Notes under the pieces: generated by a model | What the model saw: only the letters and a program-made list of their open reading frames with translations | The model's database searches: none | What the model was told of the DNA's origin: nothing | Program-made: the position numbers and the translations under genes | Part shown: positions 1-7,964 of the stretch, piece by piece | Layout: every line of letters begins with the position of its first letter | Numbering within the stretch: position 1 is the stretch's first letter | Assembly: GCF_000350145.1 (NCBI RefSeq) | Contig: NZ_BAOL01000065.1 | Span: forward strand, 1 to 64,000 | DNA: 64,000 nt | Direction: 5' to 3' | DNA from: Ilumatobacter nonamiensis YM16-303 | GTDB lineage: Bacteria; Actinomycetota; Acidimicrobiia; Acidimicrobiales; Ilumatobacteraceae

Positions 1-10
1 TCGGTTGAAC

Positions 11-33
11 CATTCCGTGTCAGACACCCGATG
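11..33 (-). repeat. 23-bp repeat, copy 1, spanning the pgk stop
   Basis: Read on the minus strand this 23-mer matches 22 of 23 bases of the sequence at 60742-60764. Its core GTGTCTGACAC is palindromic. The pgk TGA stop lies inside that core. It looks like a dispersed palindromic (REP-like) element; only two copies are visible in this window. Confidence 0.5.
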
Positions 34-1147
34 GTCCGCGGAGGGCGGCGAGGCCGGGGAGGTCACCGTTCTCGAGGAGTTCGAGGCTGGCACCGCCTCC
101 GGTGGAGACGTGGTCGACCTCGTCGTCGAGGCGGAACTGAGCGAGCGCTGCGGCAGAGTCTCCACCGCCGACCACGGTGAACGCCTTCGTGTCGGCCATC
201 GCCTGCGCGACGGTGCGGGTACCCGATGCGAACCGTTCGTCCTCGAACATGCCCATCGGGCCGTTCCAGAACACCATCCGCGCGTCCATGATCACGTCGG
301 TGAACGCCGCTGCCGACCCGGGTCCGATGTCGTAGCCGATGCAGCCCTCGCCGAGACGCGACCCGAACTGGGCGAAGTTGCCGGCGGCGTCGGTCCCGGT
401 GATGTCGTCGGGCAGGTGGATCGTCTTGCCCATCGACTCCGCCTTCGCCAACAACTCCGCGCAGGTGTCGACCATGTCGGGCTCGAACAACGAGTTCCCG
501 ATCGGCTTGCCCTGAGCGGCGAAGAACGTGAAACACATCGCCCCGCCGATGATGATCGAGTCGACCGTCTCGAGCAGCGCCTCGATCACCCCGAGCTTGT
601 CGGAGATCTTCGCGCCGCCGAGCACCGCGACGAACGGGTGCTTCGGCTTGTTGCGCAACCCCAGCAGGACGTCGACTTCCTTCTCCAGCAGGCGCCCCAT
701 CGCGGACGGGACGTGCTGCGGCGGTCCGACGATCGACGCGTGAGCGCGGTGTGACGCGCCGAACGCGTCGTTGACGTAGCCATCGATCCCGTCGACCAAC
801 TCGGCCACGAACGCGTCTCTGTTACCGGTCTCGCCCGGATCGAAACGCAGGTTCTCGCGCAGGTCGACACCGGGCGCCAACTCGGCGAGCCGGGCGCGCA
901 CCGGATCCATCGAGAACTCCGGATTCGGTTCGCCCTTCGGTCGGCCGAGGTGGCTGGCCGTGACGACGTTCGCGCCGCGTTCGGTCAACCATTCGATCGT
1001 CGGGAGCGCGGACTTGATCCGGAAGTCGTCGGTGATCTCACCGTTGTCGAGCGGAACGTTGAAGTCGGTTCGCACGAGGATGCGTTTGCCCGACAGGTCT
1101 CCGCCGAGTTCGGCTTCCAGGTCCTCCAGCGTCGGGATTCCGCTCAC
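20..1147 (-). CDS. pgk: phosphoglycerate kinase
   Basis: Cytosolic enzyme of lower glycolysis: transfers phosphate from 1,3-bisphosphoglycerate to ADP. About 375 residues, slightly short for a family that is usually 390-400. Visible motifs are the substrate site RTDFNVPL (residues 26-33), ASHLGRPKGEP, nucleotide-binding GGAKISDK in the second lobe and the late glycine loop VVGGGDSAAAL. The start chosen is GTG at 1147-1145, which shares four bases (GTGA) with the gap stop and gives the usual short N-terminus, so the two genes are translationally coupled. A longer open frame runs upstream but lies antiparallel in reading frame to gap and is not coding. The stop sits inside a palindromic repeat. 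tpiA, the usual next gene, would lie beyond the left edge. Confidence 0.96.
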   Translation of the reverse strand: MSGIPTLEDLEAELGGDLSGKRILVRTDFNVPLDNGEITDDFRIKSALPTIEWLTERGANVVTASHLGRPKGEPNPEFSMDPVRARLAELAPGVDLRENLRFDPGETGNRDAFVAELVDGIDGYVNDAFGASHRAHASIVGPPQHVPSAMGRLLEKEVDVLLGLRNKPKHPFVAVLGGAKISDKLGVIEALLETVDSIIIGGAMCFTFFAAQGKPIGNSLFEPDMVDTCAELLAKAESMGKTIHLPDDITGTDAAGNFAQFGSRLGEGCIGYDIGPGSAAAFTDVIMDARMVFWNGPMGMFEDERFASGTRTVAQAMADTKAFTVVGGGDSAAALAQFRLDDEVDHVSTGGGASLELLENGDLPGLAALRGPSGV

Positions 1148-2157
1148 TTCTTGACTTTGGAACCGGTGAACACGGTCATGTCGACGAGGCGGTTCGAGTA
1201 GCCCCACTCGTTGTCGTACCAACCGTTGACCTTGACCATCTTGCCCTGCACGTGGGTCATGCCCGCGTCGTAGGTGCAGCTCGACGGATCGGTGACGATG
1301 TCGCTCGAGACGATCGGCGCCTCGGTGTAGCTGAGCACGTCCTTGAGCGGGCCGGTCTTGGCCGCCTTCTTGAACGCAGCATTGATCTCCTCGACCGTGG
1401 CCGACTTCTTCAGGTTGGCCGTGAAGTCGGTGAGCGATCCCGTCGGCACCGGCACGCGCAGCGCCCCACCGTCGAGCTTGCCCTTCATCGTCTCCATCAC
1501 GAGCGACGTGGCACGCGCCGCGCCGGTCGACGTCGGGATGATGTTGATCGCCGCAGCACGCGCTCGGCGCAGGTCCTTGTGCGGGCCGTCGACGAGCGAC
1601 TGGTCGCCGGTGTAGGCATGCACCGTGGTCATGAGGCCTTCGACCACACCGAAGTTGTCGTCGAGCACCTTGACGAGCGGCACGATGCAGTTCGTGGTGC
1701 AGCTCGCGTTCGAGATGACCTTGTGCTTGCTGATCCGGAAGTCCTTGTGGTTCACGCCGTACACGAACGTGGCATCGGCTTCCGAGCACGGTGCCGACAC
1801 GATGACCAGCGGCGCACCTGCGTCGAGGTGGGCACCAGCGGCGTCACGCGAGTTGAAGAAGCCGGTCGACTCGATGACGACATCGACACCGAGATCGCCC
1901 CACGGAAGGTCACCCGGATTGCGCTCGCTGAGCACCTTCAGCGTGTCCGATCCGACCTTGATGCCACCCTTCACGGCCTTGACCGTTTCGGGAAACACGC
2001 CGAGCACCGAGTCGTATTGGAGCAGGTGCGCCATCTGGTCGAGGGAGCCCAGGTCGTTGACCGCGACGAAATCGATGTCCGCGCCCTGAGCCTTCGCTGC
2101 GCGGAAGAAGTTCCGACCGATCCGACCGAAGCCGTTGATGCCGACGCGAACTGTCAT
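1144..2157 (-). CDS. gap: glyceraldehyde-3-phosphate dehydrogenase, type I
   Basis: NAD-dependent glycolytic dehydrogenase making 1,3-bisphosphoglycerate, the substrate of the next gene pgk. 337 residues, the normal length. The N-terminal Rossmann motif is VGINGFGRIGRN and the catalytic cysteine is C153 in SNASCTTNC. The ATG at 2157 is preceded by a good ribosome site (AAAGGA, 7 bases away); the frame stays open 23 codons further upstream, but that extension has no similarity to the family. In many actinobacteria yvcK and whiA lie between rapZ and gap; here rapZ is the direct upstream neighbour, 117 bases away, and a promoter is visible in that gap. Confidence 0.97.
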   Translation of the reverse strand: MTVRVGINGFGRIGRNFFRAAKAQGADIDFVAVNDLGSLDQMAHLLQYDSVLGVFPETVKAVKGGIKVGSDTLKVLSERNPGDLPWGDLGVDVVIESTGFFNSRDAAGAHLDAGAPLVIVSAPCSEADATFVYGVNHKDFRISKHKVISNASCTTNCIVPLVKVLDDNFGVVEGLMTTVHAYTGDQSLVDGPHKDLRRARAAAINIIPTSTGAARATSLVMETMKGKLDGGALRVPVPTGSLTDFTANLKKSATVEEINAAFKKAAKTGPLKDVLSYTEAPIVSSDIVTDPSSCTYDAGMTHVQGKMVKVNGWYDNEWGYSNRLVDMTVFTGSKVKK

Positions 2158-2200
2158 GTTGTGATCCTTTGTGTGGTGCTTGCGGGGGGATGCTCGGCGC

Positions 2201-2246
2201 GTCTGCGCAGACCGATCGGCTGCCACGTCGAACGAAGCCGACTGTA
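2201..2246 (-). promoter_or_regulatory. probable gap promoter with 12-bp palindrome in the leader
   Basis: On the minus strand TACAGT (2246-2241) is a plausible -10 element. It would give a leader of about 75 bases before the gap ATG. The leader contains the perfect 12-bp palindrome GTCTGCGCAGAC (2201-2212). Whether the palindrome is an operator is inference. Confidence 0.35.
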
Positions 2247-2274
2247 GTCGTCCCCGGCCCGGCAGGCCGCAGAA

Positions 2275-3120
2275 TCAGCGAGCGACGTCGCGGTGCGAGG
2301 CGCGTACGGCGACCCCGCGCGCCCGAAGCCGACCAGCGAGCTCCTCGGCGATGGCGACGGAACGATGGCGGCCACCGGTGCAGCCCACGGCCACCGTCAG
2401 ATACGCACGACCCTCTTTCTCGTACTGCGGCAGCAACGCGCCGAGCAACTCTTCGAACCGGTCGACGAAGTCGGAACCCGCAGCGGTCTCGAGCACATGG
2501 TCCCGGACCTTCGGATCGTGACCGGTGAGCGGTCGGAGCTCGGGTTGCCAGTGCGGGTTCGGAAGGAACCGGACGTCCATCACGATGTCGGCGTCGAGAG
2601 GCAGACCGTGCTTGAACCCGAAGCTCTCGACCGACACCTGGAGCCGGGACACCGTCGATTCGGCGAACGCTGCGACGAGACGCTCCTTCAACTGGTGCAC
2701 GTTGAGGTCCGTCGTGTCGATCACGAGATCCGCAGCGGCACGCGCCGGATCGAGCTGCTCGCGTTCGAGTTCGATCGACTCGACGAGACCCGCGGCCCGA
2801 TCGGCGAGCGGGTGCCGACGACGAGTGGCGTCGTAGCGCTTGACGATCTCGGCGGTCGACGCGTCGAGGAACAGAACGGTGACCTCGTGACCACTGGCGC
2901 GGACCTCGCCGACCGAACTGAGGAGTTCGTCGTGATTGCGGCCGGCCACCAGCGCGAGCCGCGGGATATCACTTCCCGGCTTGGCCGCGAGATCGATGAT
3001 CGTGTTGATGAGCGTCGTCGGGAGGTTGTCGACCACGTACCAACCGAGGTCTTCGAGTACGTCGGCTGCGCCCGATCGGCCGGCGCCGGACAATCCGGTG
3101 ATGAGGACGATCTCCGCCAT
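2275..3120 (-). CDS. rapZ: RNase adapter / nucleotide-binding protein RapZ (YvcJ family)
   Basis: P-loop protein of the RapZ/YvcJ family, 281 residues (family about 280-290). The Walker A motif GLSGAGRS is at residues 8-15; arginine in place of the usual lysine also occurs in mycobacterial members. The C-terminal domain carries the typical FLPNPHW and VAVGCTGGRHRSV signatures that bind RNA or a metabolite ligand in Escherichia coli RapZ. The start is the ATG at 3120; an open extension upstream overlaps the methyltransferase and is not coding. In actinobacteria rapZ normally follows uvrC directly. Here it follows a methyltransferase gene by 17 bases and could be transcribed with it. RapZ in E. 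coli controls glucosamine-6-phosphate synthase mRNA; its exact role in actinobacteria is unclear. Confidence 0.93.
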   Translation of the reverse strand: MAEIVLITGLSGAGRSGAADVLEDLGWYVVDNLPTTLINTIIDLAAKPGSDIPRLALVAGRNHDELLSSVGEVRASGHEVTVLFLDASTAEIVKRYDATRRRHPLADRAAGLVESIELEREQLDPARAAADLVIDTTDLNVHQLKERLVAAFAESTVSRLQVSVESFGFKHGLPLDADIVMDVRFLPNPHWQPELRPLTGHDPKVRDHVLETAAGSDFVDRFEELLGALLPQYEKEGRAYLTVAVGCTGGRHRSVAIAEELAGRLRARGVAVRASHRDVAR

Positions 3121-3137
3121 GCCCCCAGCGTAGGTGC

Positions 3138-3878
3138 TCAAGCGGACTTCGTCAGCCGGAGGTACAACAACCGCGGGAACGCCGCGCTGGCCTCGTAGCC
3201 GGGGCCCTGATCGAGGAAGCTGTCCGGAGGTGCCGGCTCGACCATCCGGTCGATCCTCAGTCCGTTCCGGGCCAGTGCATTCACGTATCGCGAGAGCGGC
3301 CGATGTACGAATCGGATCCGCACACCCAACTCCACCTCTTCGACCGTCTCGATCTCGTCGAGGTACGGCCCGAGGCGCCAGTACTGCTCGGGTGGGTCGA
3401 CGAGATGGTCGTCGACCCACACGCTTCCCGGCGCCTGCAGGATCGGATGGTTCAGGAAGAAGCAGAACCGACCACCGGGTTCGAGCACGCGGGCGACCTC
3501 GGCGATCGCCTCGTCGACGTCGTCGATGTGTTCGAAGACGAGGCACGCAACAGCGGCGTCGAAGGCCCCGTCGCCGAAGGGCAGACCCGACGCCGATGCC
3601 CGTGAGTAGTCGGCGCCCCCACCGCGTTCGCGCGCGACGCGCACACAGTTCCACGTCGGGTCGATCCCGGTCACGCGCGCGCCGGCCGACGCCGCGAGTC
3701 GACTGATCTGACCGTCACCACAGCCGATGTCGAGAACCCGAGCGGCACCCGCGAGTTCGTCGGCTGCCATCGGCAAGATCTGGTCCACGTACTCGGGATC
3801 TGCTCCATCCGTGAACCCTGCGATCCACCAATCCGCGTGGGTCTCCCACAGATCCGGCGCGTCGAGGTTTCGCGTCAT
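3138..3878 (-). CDS. class I SAM-dependent methyltransferase
   Basis: 246-residue methyltransferase of the UbiE/Methyltransf_11 kind. SAM motif I is VLDIGCGDGQISRLA (about residues 48-62), the acidic residue after strand 2 is GIDPTW, and LEPGGRFCFFLN is the post-motif region. The substrate cannot be told; the short N-terminal WETHADWWIAGF segment is typical of small-molecule methyltransferases. It lies between uvrC and rapZ, genes that are usually adjacent, so it appears to be an insertion into a conserved cluster. Its start is only 23 bases from the start of the divergent luciferase-like gene. Confidence 0.85.
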   Translation of the reverse strand: MTRNLDAPDLWETHADWWIAGFTDGADPEYVDQILPMAADELAGAARVLDIGCGDGQISRLAASAGARVTGIDPTWNCVRVARERGGGADYSRASASGLPFGDGAFDAAVACLVFEHIDDVDEAIAEVARVLEPGGRFCFFLNHPILQAPGSVWVDDHLVDPPEQYWRLGPYLDEIETVEEVELGVRIRFVHRPLSRYVNALARNGLRIDRMVEPAPPDSFLDQGPGYEASAAFPRLLYLRLTKSA

Positions 3879-3888
3879 GTGCGCAGGG

Positions 3889-3894
3889 TACGGT
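3889..3894 (+). promoter_or_regulatory. -10 element TACGGT, near-leaderless promoter
   Basis: TACGGT ends 7 bases before the ATG at 3902, so the transcript would start at or next to the start codon, and no ribosome site is present. The same arrangement recurs upstream of genes at 6779, 42634 (minus), 42740 and 56625. Confidence 0.45.
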
Positions 3895-3901
3895 CGGCGC
3901 G

Positions 3902-4810
3902 ATGAAGTTCTCCGTGTGGCCAGATCCGAGTCGACCCCCGCAGGAGGTGCTCGACCTCGCCAAGATGGCCGACGACGACGGCTGGTTCGGACTCTGGTAC
4001 GCCGACCACTACATGCCGAACACCGGCGACGAGTCGTTCACGGCGGGCGACACGCACGAGTGCTGGGCGGTGTTGCCCGCGATCGTCGCGGTGACAAGCA
4101 GGATCCGCGTCGGCCCTCTCGTCGCTCCGACCTCGGTGCATCACCCCGCTCTGTTGGCCAACCGTGCCGCGTCGATCGACCGGTTGACGAACGGACGGTT
4201 CGTGCTCGGGATGGGTGCGGGTTGGCAGATCAACGAGCACACCGCCTACGGGATCGAACTGGAAGAACCCGGGCCGCGGGTGAGCCGGTTCGAGGAATCG
4301 ATCCAGATCGTGCGCTCGTTGCTCGACACCGACCGCACGACGTTCGCGGGCCAGTTCTACGAGTTCACCGACGCGCCGTGCGATCCCAAGCCGATCCAGG
4401 ACCGACTTCCGATCCTGGTCGGAACGAAGAGCCCACGGATGCTCCGGATCACCGCAACCCACGCGCAGGAGTGGAACACGTGGGGTGCGCCAGACCTCGC
4501 CGGCGACGTGCGCGAGAAATTCCTCACGGCATGCGAATCGGTCGGCACCGACCCGGCGTCGATGCACACCTCCGCGCAGGCGTTGGTGATGATGACCGAC
4601 GACCAGGAGAAGATCGACGCTGCGTACGCGGGACCGATGGGCGACCGGTTGATCGCCGGCTCCGACGACAAGATCGTCGCCGAGATGGGTCGGTACGTCG
4701 ATCAGGGCTTCGACGAGTTCATCGTCTACGACGCCACCCTCGGCGCGTCGCCGGAGCAACGACTCGACGGCTACCGCCGCTTCATGTCCGACATCGCCCC
4801 GCACGTCTGA
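3902..4810 (+). CDS. LLM-class F420-dependent oxidoreductase
   Basis: 302-residue luciferase-like monooxygenase-fold protein. The N-terminus (MKFSVWPDPSRPP), WYADHYMPN, the block from about 58 to 100 ending RLTNGRFVLGMGAGWQ and the SGNP-like loop VGTKSPRMLRI are typical of the TIGR03560-like F420-dependent subgroup of actinobacteria. It presumably uses reduced coenzyme F420 to reduce or oxidise an unknown substrate in the cytosol. It is divergent from the methyltransferase (23 bases between start codons) and convergent with uvrC, with a strong palindrome between the two stops. Function of the pair is unknown. Confidence 0.85.
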   Translation: MKFSVWPDPSRPPQEVLDLAKMADDDGWFGLWYADHYMPNTGDESFTAGDTHECWAVLPAIVAVTSRIRVGPLVAPTSVHHPALLANRAASIDRLTNGRFVLGMGAGWQINEHTAYGIELEEPGPRVSRFEESIQIVRSLLDTDRTTFAGQFYEFTDAPCDPKPIQDRLPILVGTKSPRMLRITATHAQEWNTWGAPDLAGDVREKFLTACESVGTDPASMHTSAQALVMMTDDQEKIDAAYAGPMGDRLIAGSDDKIVAEMGRYVDQGFDEFIVYDATLGASPEQRLDGYRRFMSDIAPHV

Positions 4811-4845
4811 GCGTTACGCAACGGGTCTGACCCGTTACGTAACGC
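4811..4845. terminator. 35-bp palindrome between convergent genes, overlapping the uvrC stop
   Basis: Arms 4811-4827 and 4829-4845 (17 bases each) are inverted repeats with one mismatch around a single central base. The centre is GGGTCTGACCC. It starts right after the luciferase-like stop and contains the last codons and TAA of uvrC. It could work as a bidirectional terminator, although no T-run follows, or be a dispersed palindromic element captured at the gene end. Confidence 0.55.
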
Positions 4846-6736
4846 TGGGGTGGAACTTGGCGTGGATCGCTTCGGCCACGGCGTCGGGGAGGAAGCTGTG
4901 TGACTTCAACTCGTCGAGGTCGGCCTTCTTCACCGCGCTGACGCCGCCCATCGCCTTGGTCAACTTCTTCTTCCGGACCTCACCGAGGCCGGGAATGCCG
5001 TCGAGCGCACTGACGGTCATCCGCTTGCTCCGACGCTCCCGGTGGAACGAGTTCGCGAATCGGTGCGCCTCATCGCGAATGCGCTGCAGCATGAACAAGG
5101 CTTCGGACCCGCGGGGGATCTCCACCGGAGCGGAACGACCCGGGACGTAGATCTCCTCGAAGCGCTTGGCCAGTCCGGCGACGGGGATCTCGTCGGCCAG
5201 GCCGAGTTCCTCGACCACTCGCTGGGTCGCGCTGACCTGACCCTTCCCCCCATCGACGAGCAGCAGCTGCGGTGGGTACGCGAACTTGCCGGGCTTGCCC
5301 TCGGTCGAGTTTCGTTCCTCGACCGGACGCTCGCGCTCGGCGAGGTAGGCGGTGAGCCGACGCCGGACGACCTCGGCCATCGCCGCGTAGTCGTCGCTGC
5401 CGCTGCCGACCTCACTTCCCCCGACGTCGTTCACCTTGAATCGGCGATACTCCCGCTTGGCGGGCAACCCGTCCTCGAGCACGACCATCGATCCGACGTA
5501 GTCCGTCCCCTGGAGATGCGCCATGTCGTAGCACTCGATCCGGAGCGGTGCTTCCGGGAGATCGAGGTGCTTCTGCAGTTCGGTCAGTGCTCGGCTGCGA
5601 GTGTTGTGGTCGCTCGCGCGTTTCATCCGGTGGCGGGTGAACTCCTCCTGTGCGTTGCGGGTGACCGTTTCGAGCAACGCCTTCTTGTCGCCCCGTTGCG
5701 GCACGCGGACCTGGACCTTCGAACCGCGGCTCATCTGGAGCCACTCCTCGTAGATGTCGACACCGTCGGCCTCGTACGGGACGAGCACCTGCTTCGGGAC
5801 GCCGACCACCGGCTGCTCGCCGTACATCGATTCGAGGATGCGGTCGATGAGTCGACCGGGCGTCAACTCCTCCACCTTGTCGAGGATGAACCCCTTGCGA
5901 CCCATCACCCGGCCCTTGCGCACGTAGAACACCTGAACGGAGGCTTCGAGTTCGTCCTCGGCGATGCCGATCACGTCGAGGTCCTCGTTCTTGTCGGCGA
6001 CCATCTGCTGCTTGGCGATCGCCTTGCGCACCGCTTCCAACCGGTCCCGCAATCGGGCGGCGCGCTCGAATTCGAGATCGGTCGCGGCGGCCTGCATCTC
6101 GCGTTCGAGACGCTGCACGATCTCGTCGGTGTCGCCGTCGAGGAACTCGCACAGTTCGGTGACGAGCTGGCGGTACTCCATCTCCTCGATCTCGCCGACG
6201 CACGGCCCCGAGCACTTCTCGATGTGGAACAAGAGGCACGGTCGGCCCAATCGGTGGTGCTCCTGGAACTTGTTCTCGCTGCACGTGCGGATCGGGAAGC
6301 TGCGCAACAGGAGATCGAGCGTGTCGCGGATCGCGTAGGCGTGGGCATACGGACCGAAGTAGCGGGTGCCCTTCTTCTTCGTCCCGCGCATCACCATCGC
6401 GCGGGGCCACACGTCGGAGTTGGTGACCGCGAGGAACGGATAGCTCTTGTCGTCGCGCAGGCGGACGTTGAAACGCGGATCGTGCTCCTTGATCAAGGAG
6501 TACTCCAGCATCAGCGCTTCGACCTCGTTGCGCACGATCGTCCACTCGACCGACTCGGCCGTTTCGACCATCTGCGCGGTGCGCGGATGCATGTTGCGCG
6601 GGTTCTGGAAGTAGTTCGACAGCCGCTGACGCAGGCTCGATGCCTTGCCGACGTAGATGACGCGGCCGTGCTTGTCCTTGAACTGGTACGAACCGGGTTC
6701 GTCGGGGATCGTGCCCGCTGGTGGACGCTTGATCAT
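4835..6736 (-). CDS. uvrC: excinuclease ABC subunit C
   Basis: Dual endonuclease of nucleotide excision repair, recruited by the UvrB-DNA complex. 633 residues, normal length. Order visible: GIY-YIG nuclease domain at the N-terminus (PDEPGSYQFKDKHGRVIYVG), a cysteine-containing segment around 150-165 (CLLFHIEKCSGPCVG), the UvrB-interacting UVR helices (about 190-230), the RNase H-like 5' nuclease domain (IECYDMAHLQGTDYVGSMV, LLLVDGGKGQV) and a C-terminal helix-hairpin-helix (LDGIPGLGEVRKKKL). The ATG at 6736 begins MIKRPPAGTIP; an upstream open extension lies over the divergent membrane-protein gene and is rejected. No LexA box was seen upstream, unlike uvrA and uvrB. Confidence 0.97.
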   Translation of the reverse strand: MIKRPPAGTIPDEPGSYQFKDKHGRVIYVGKASSLRQRLSNYFQNPRNMHPRTAQMVETAESVEWTIVRNEVEALMLEYSLIKEHDPRFNVRLRDDKSYPFLAVTNSDVWPRAMVMRGTKKKGTRYFGPYAHAYAIRDTLDLLLRSFPIRTCSENKFQEHHRLGRPCLLFHIEKCSGPCVGEIEEMEYRQLVTELCEFLDGDTDEIVQRLEREMQAAATDLEFERAARLRDRLEAVRKAIAKQQMVADKNEDLDVIGIAEDELEASVQVFYVRKGRVMGRKGFILDKVEELTPGRLIDRILESMYGEQPVVGVPKQVLVPYEADGVDIYEEWLQMSRGSKVQVRVPQRGDKKALLETVTRNAQEEFTRHRMKRASDHNTRSRALTELQKHLDLPEAPLRIECYDMAHLQGTDYVGSMVVLEDGLPAKREYRRFKVNDVGGSEVGSGSDDYAAMAEVVRRRLTAYLAERERPVEERNSTEGKPGKFAYPPQLLLVDGGKGQVSATQRVVEELGLADEIPVAGLAKRFEEIYVPGRSAPVEIPRGSEALFMLQRIRDEAHRFANSFHRERRSKRMTVSALDGIPGLGEVRKKKLTKAMGGVSAVKKADLDELKSHSFLPDAVAEAIHAKFHPSVT

Positions 6737-6763
6737 GACGTGTTCAGGATAGGGAGGGGCGGG

Positions 6764-6769
6764 TACCGT
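6764..6769 (+). promoter_or_regulatory. -10 element TACCGT before the rhomboid-like gene
   Basis: TACCGT ends 9 bases before the ATG at 6779. It lies in the 42-base gap between the divergent uvrC and rhomboid-like start codons. Spacing predicts a leader of only two or three bases. Confidence 0.35.
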
Positions 6770-6778
6770 GGGCAGCTG

Positions 6779-7723
6779 ATGTCGCAGTACTTCGCCGCCA
6801 TGTTCCGCCGCCGTCCGAACGACGGTTGGTTCCGCGTCAGCCACTATGACGTCACGACCGTCGACATCATGACGGCGCTCGCCGTTGCGTCGATGTTCGT
6901 CAAGGCGTTCAGCGAGGAAACCTTCGCATTGCTGGTCTTCGAAGGCGCCGCCGTGCGTTCCGGCGAGGTCTGGCGACTGGTCACCTGGCCGATCGCCGAG
7001 GTGCCGAGCTTCTTCGCGGTCATCAGCATCGCGTTCTTCTGGTCGTTCGGCCAGCAGCTCGAGGCGCTGTTCGGACGCGGCAGATTCCTGATGTGGGTGC
7101 TCGCGGTCACGATCATTCCGGCGTTGACCGTCACACTGCTGGGACTCGCCAGCGACACGTTCGACTTCGGCGGCATCGAGTTCGGTCTCGGACCGCTCTT
7201 CCTCGCCGGGATCTGGGTGTATGCCGGCACGTACCCGAACGTTCGCTGGTTCGACGTGATCCCGATGTGGGGCATCGCCGCGGGGTTCACCGTGCTCCAA
7301 CTGCTCGTGCTCTCCGACGCCGGCAACACCGGCGCGATCGTGTTCCTCCTGCTGGTCGTCGCGGCGGCACTCAGCGCTGGGCGATCGCTGGGACTGGCCT
7401 CCGCGTGGCCGATTCCCCACATTCCGCTGAACCTGGATCCGAACGGGCGGCGCCGCTCCCGGACACGCTCGGTGGGGCGGTCCAAGCCGCCGAAGGCGAA
7501 GCGCCCCAAGCGCGGCACGAGTGGCCAGAGCGTCGTCGAGGGACCGTGGAAGAACGACGTCCCCTCGCGGGTCCCCGCTCCCCCGTCACCGGCCGCGTCG
7601 CCGACCGACCAGATCGAACTCGATCACCTGCTCGACAAGATCAGCGATCAGGGGATGGACGCGCTCTCGGGTGACGAGAAGCAGCGTCTGAACGAACTCA
7701 GCAAACGCCTCCGCAACCGCTGA
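6779..7723 (+). CDS. rhomboid-like membrane protein lacking the catalytic motifs
   Basis: 314-residue multi-pass membrane protein with the rhomboid pattern GEVWRLVTW near residue 60, then FGQQLEALFGRGRF, about six hydrophobic segments up to residue 220, a basic proline-rich linker and a C-terminal helical tail (residues 278-314, ELDHLLDKISDQGMDALSG) found on many actinobacterial rhomboid-family proteins. The GxSG serine motif is replaced by GGIEFGLGPLF, and no conserved late histidine is visible, so proteolysis is unlikely; it is probably a pseudo-rhomboid. The tail may bind other proteins (inference). Start ATG at 6779 follows a TACCGT -10 and gives a compact N-terminus. The gene is divergent from uvrC; the next gene lies beyond a repeat region. 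Confidence 0.75.
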   Translation: MSQYFAAMFRRRPNDGWFRVSHYDVTTVDIMTALAVASMFVKAFSEETFALLVFEGAAVRSGEVWRLVTWPIAEVPSFFAVISIAFFWSFGQQLEALFGRGRFLMWVLAVTIIPALTVTLLGLASDTFDFGGIEFGLGPLFLAGIWVYAGTYPNVRWFDVIPMWGIAAGFTVLQLLVLSDAGNTGAIVFLLLVVAAALSAGRSLGLASAWPIPHIPLNLDPNGRRRSRTRSVGRSKPPKAKRPKRGTSGQSVVEGPWKNDVPSRVPAPPSPAASPTDQIELDHLLDKISDQGMDALSGDEKQRLNELSKRLRNR

Positions 7724-7788
7724 CCGCCACCCGCCCATCGCTGGCCCGCCGATCCGACCCACCCCGATCCACCCACGCACCCGCGGGC

Positions 7789-7826
7789 GGTGAGCGAACC
7801 GACGCACCCACGTCGGTTGCCTCACG
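7789..7826 (+). repeat. 38-bp palindromic repeat, copy 1 of 4
   Basis: Begins GGTGAGCGAACCGAC and ends CTCACG. The ends are inverted relative to each other (GGTGAG / CTCACC in the other copies). Copy 2 begins exactly 61 bases later. It lies between the rhomboid-like gene and the AbiEi-type gene. Confidence 0.8.
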
Positions 7827-7849
7827 ATCGCGGTCCCACGAGTCAAGGC

Positions 7850-7887
7850 GGTGAGTGAACCGACGCTCCAGCGTCACTTCGCTCACC
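7850..7887 (+). repeat. 38-bp palindromic repeat, copy 2 of 4
   Basis: Begins GGTGAGTGAACCGAC and ends CTCACC; same orientation and length as copy 1, separated from it by a unique 23-base spacer. Confidence 0.8.
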
Positions 7888-7930
7888 ACTCATGGAGTCG
7901 CGACCACCCCGGTAGCGTTGCGCCACCGGC

Positions 7931-7959
7931 TCTCCCCTGACGCATCTCGATCAGGGAGA
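7931..7959 (+). promoter_or_regulatory. hairpin sequestering the ribosome site of the AbiEi-type gene
   Basis: TCTCCCCTGA (7931-7940) pairs with TCAGGGAGA (7951-7959) as a 9-bp stem with one bulged C and a 10-base loop. The right arm contains the ribosome site AGGGAG, five to six bases before the ATG at 7965. In the folded mRNA the site would be occluded, which would keep expression low or conditional. Confidence 0.5.
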
Positions 7960-7964
7960 CCAAC

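Noticed and set aside
1148-1789. N-terminal extension of pgk through gap
   Set aside because: The extension is out-of-frame gap sequence; GTG at 1147 gives the family N-terminus and a coupled overlap.
5042-6778. Plus-strand frame continuous with the rhomboid-like gene, opposite uvrC
   Set aside because: Antisense to a clear uvrC; the real gene begins at 6779 behind its own promoter.
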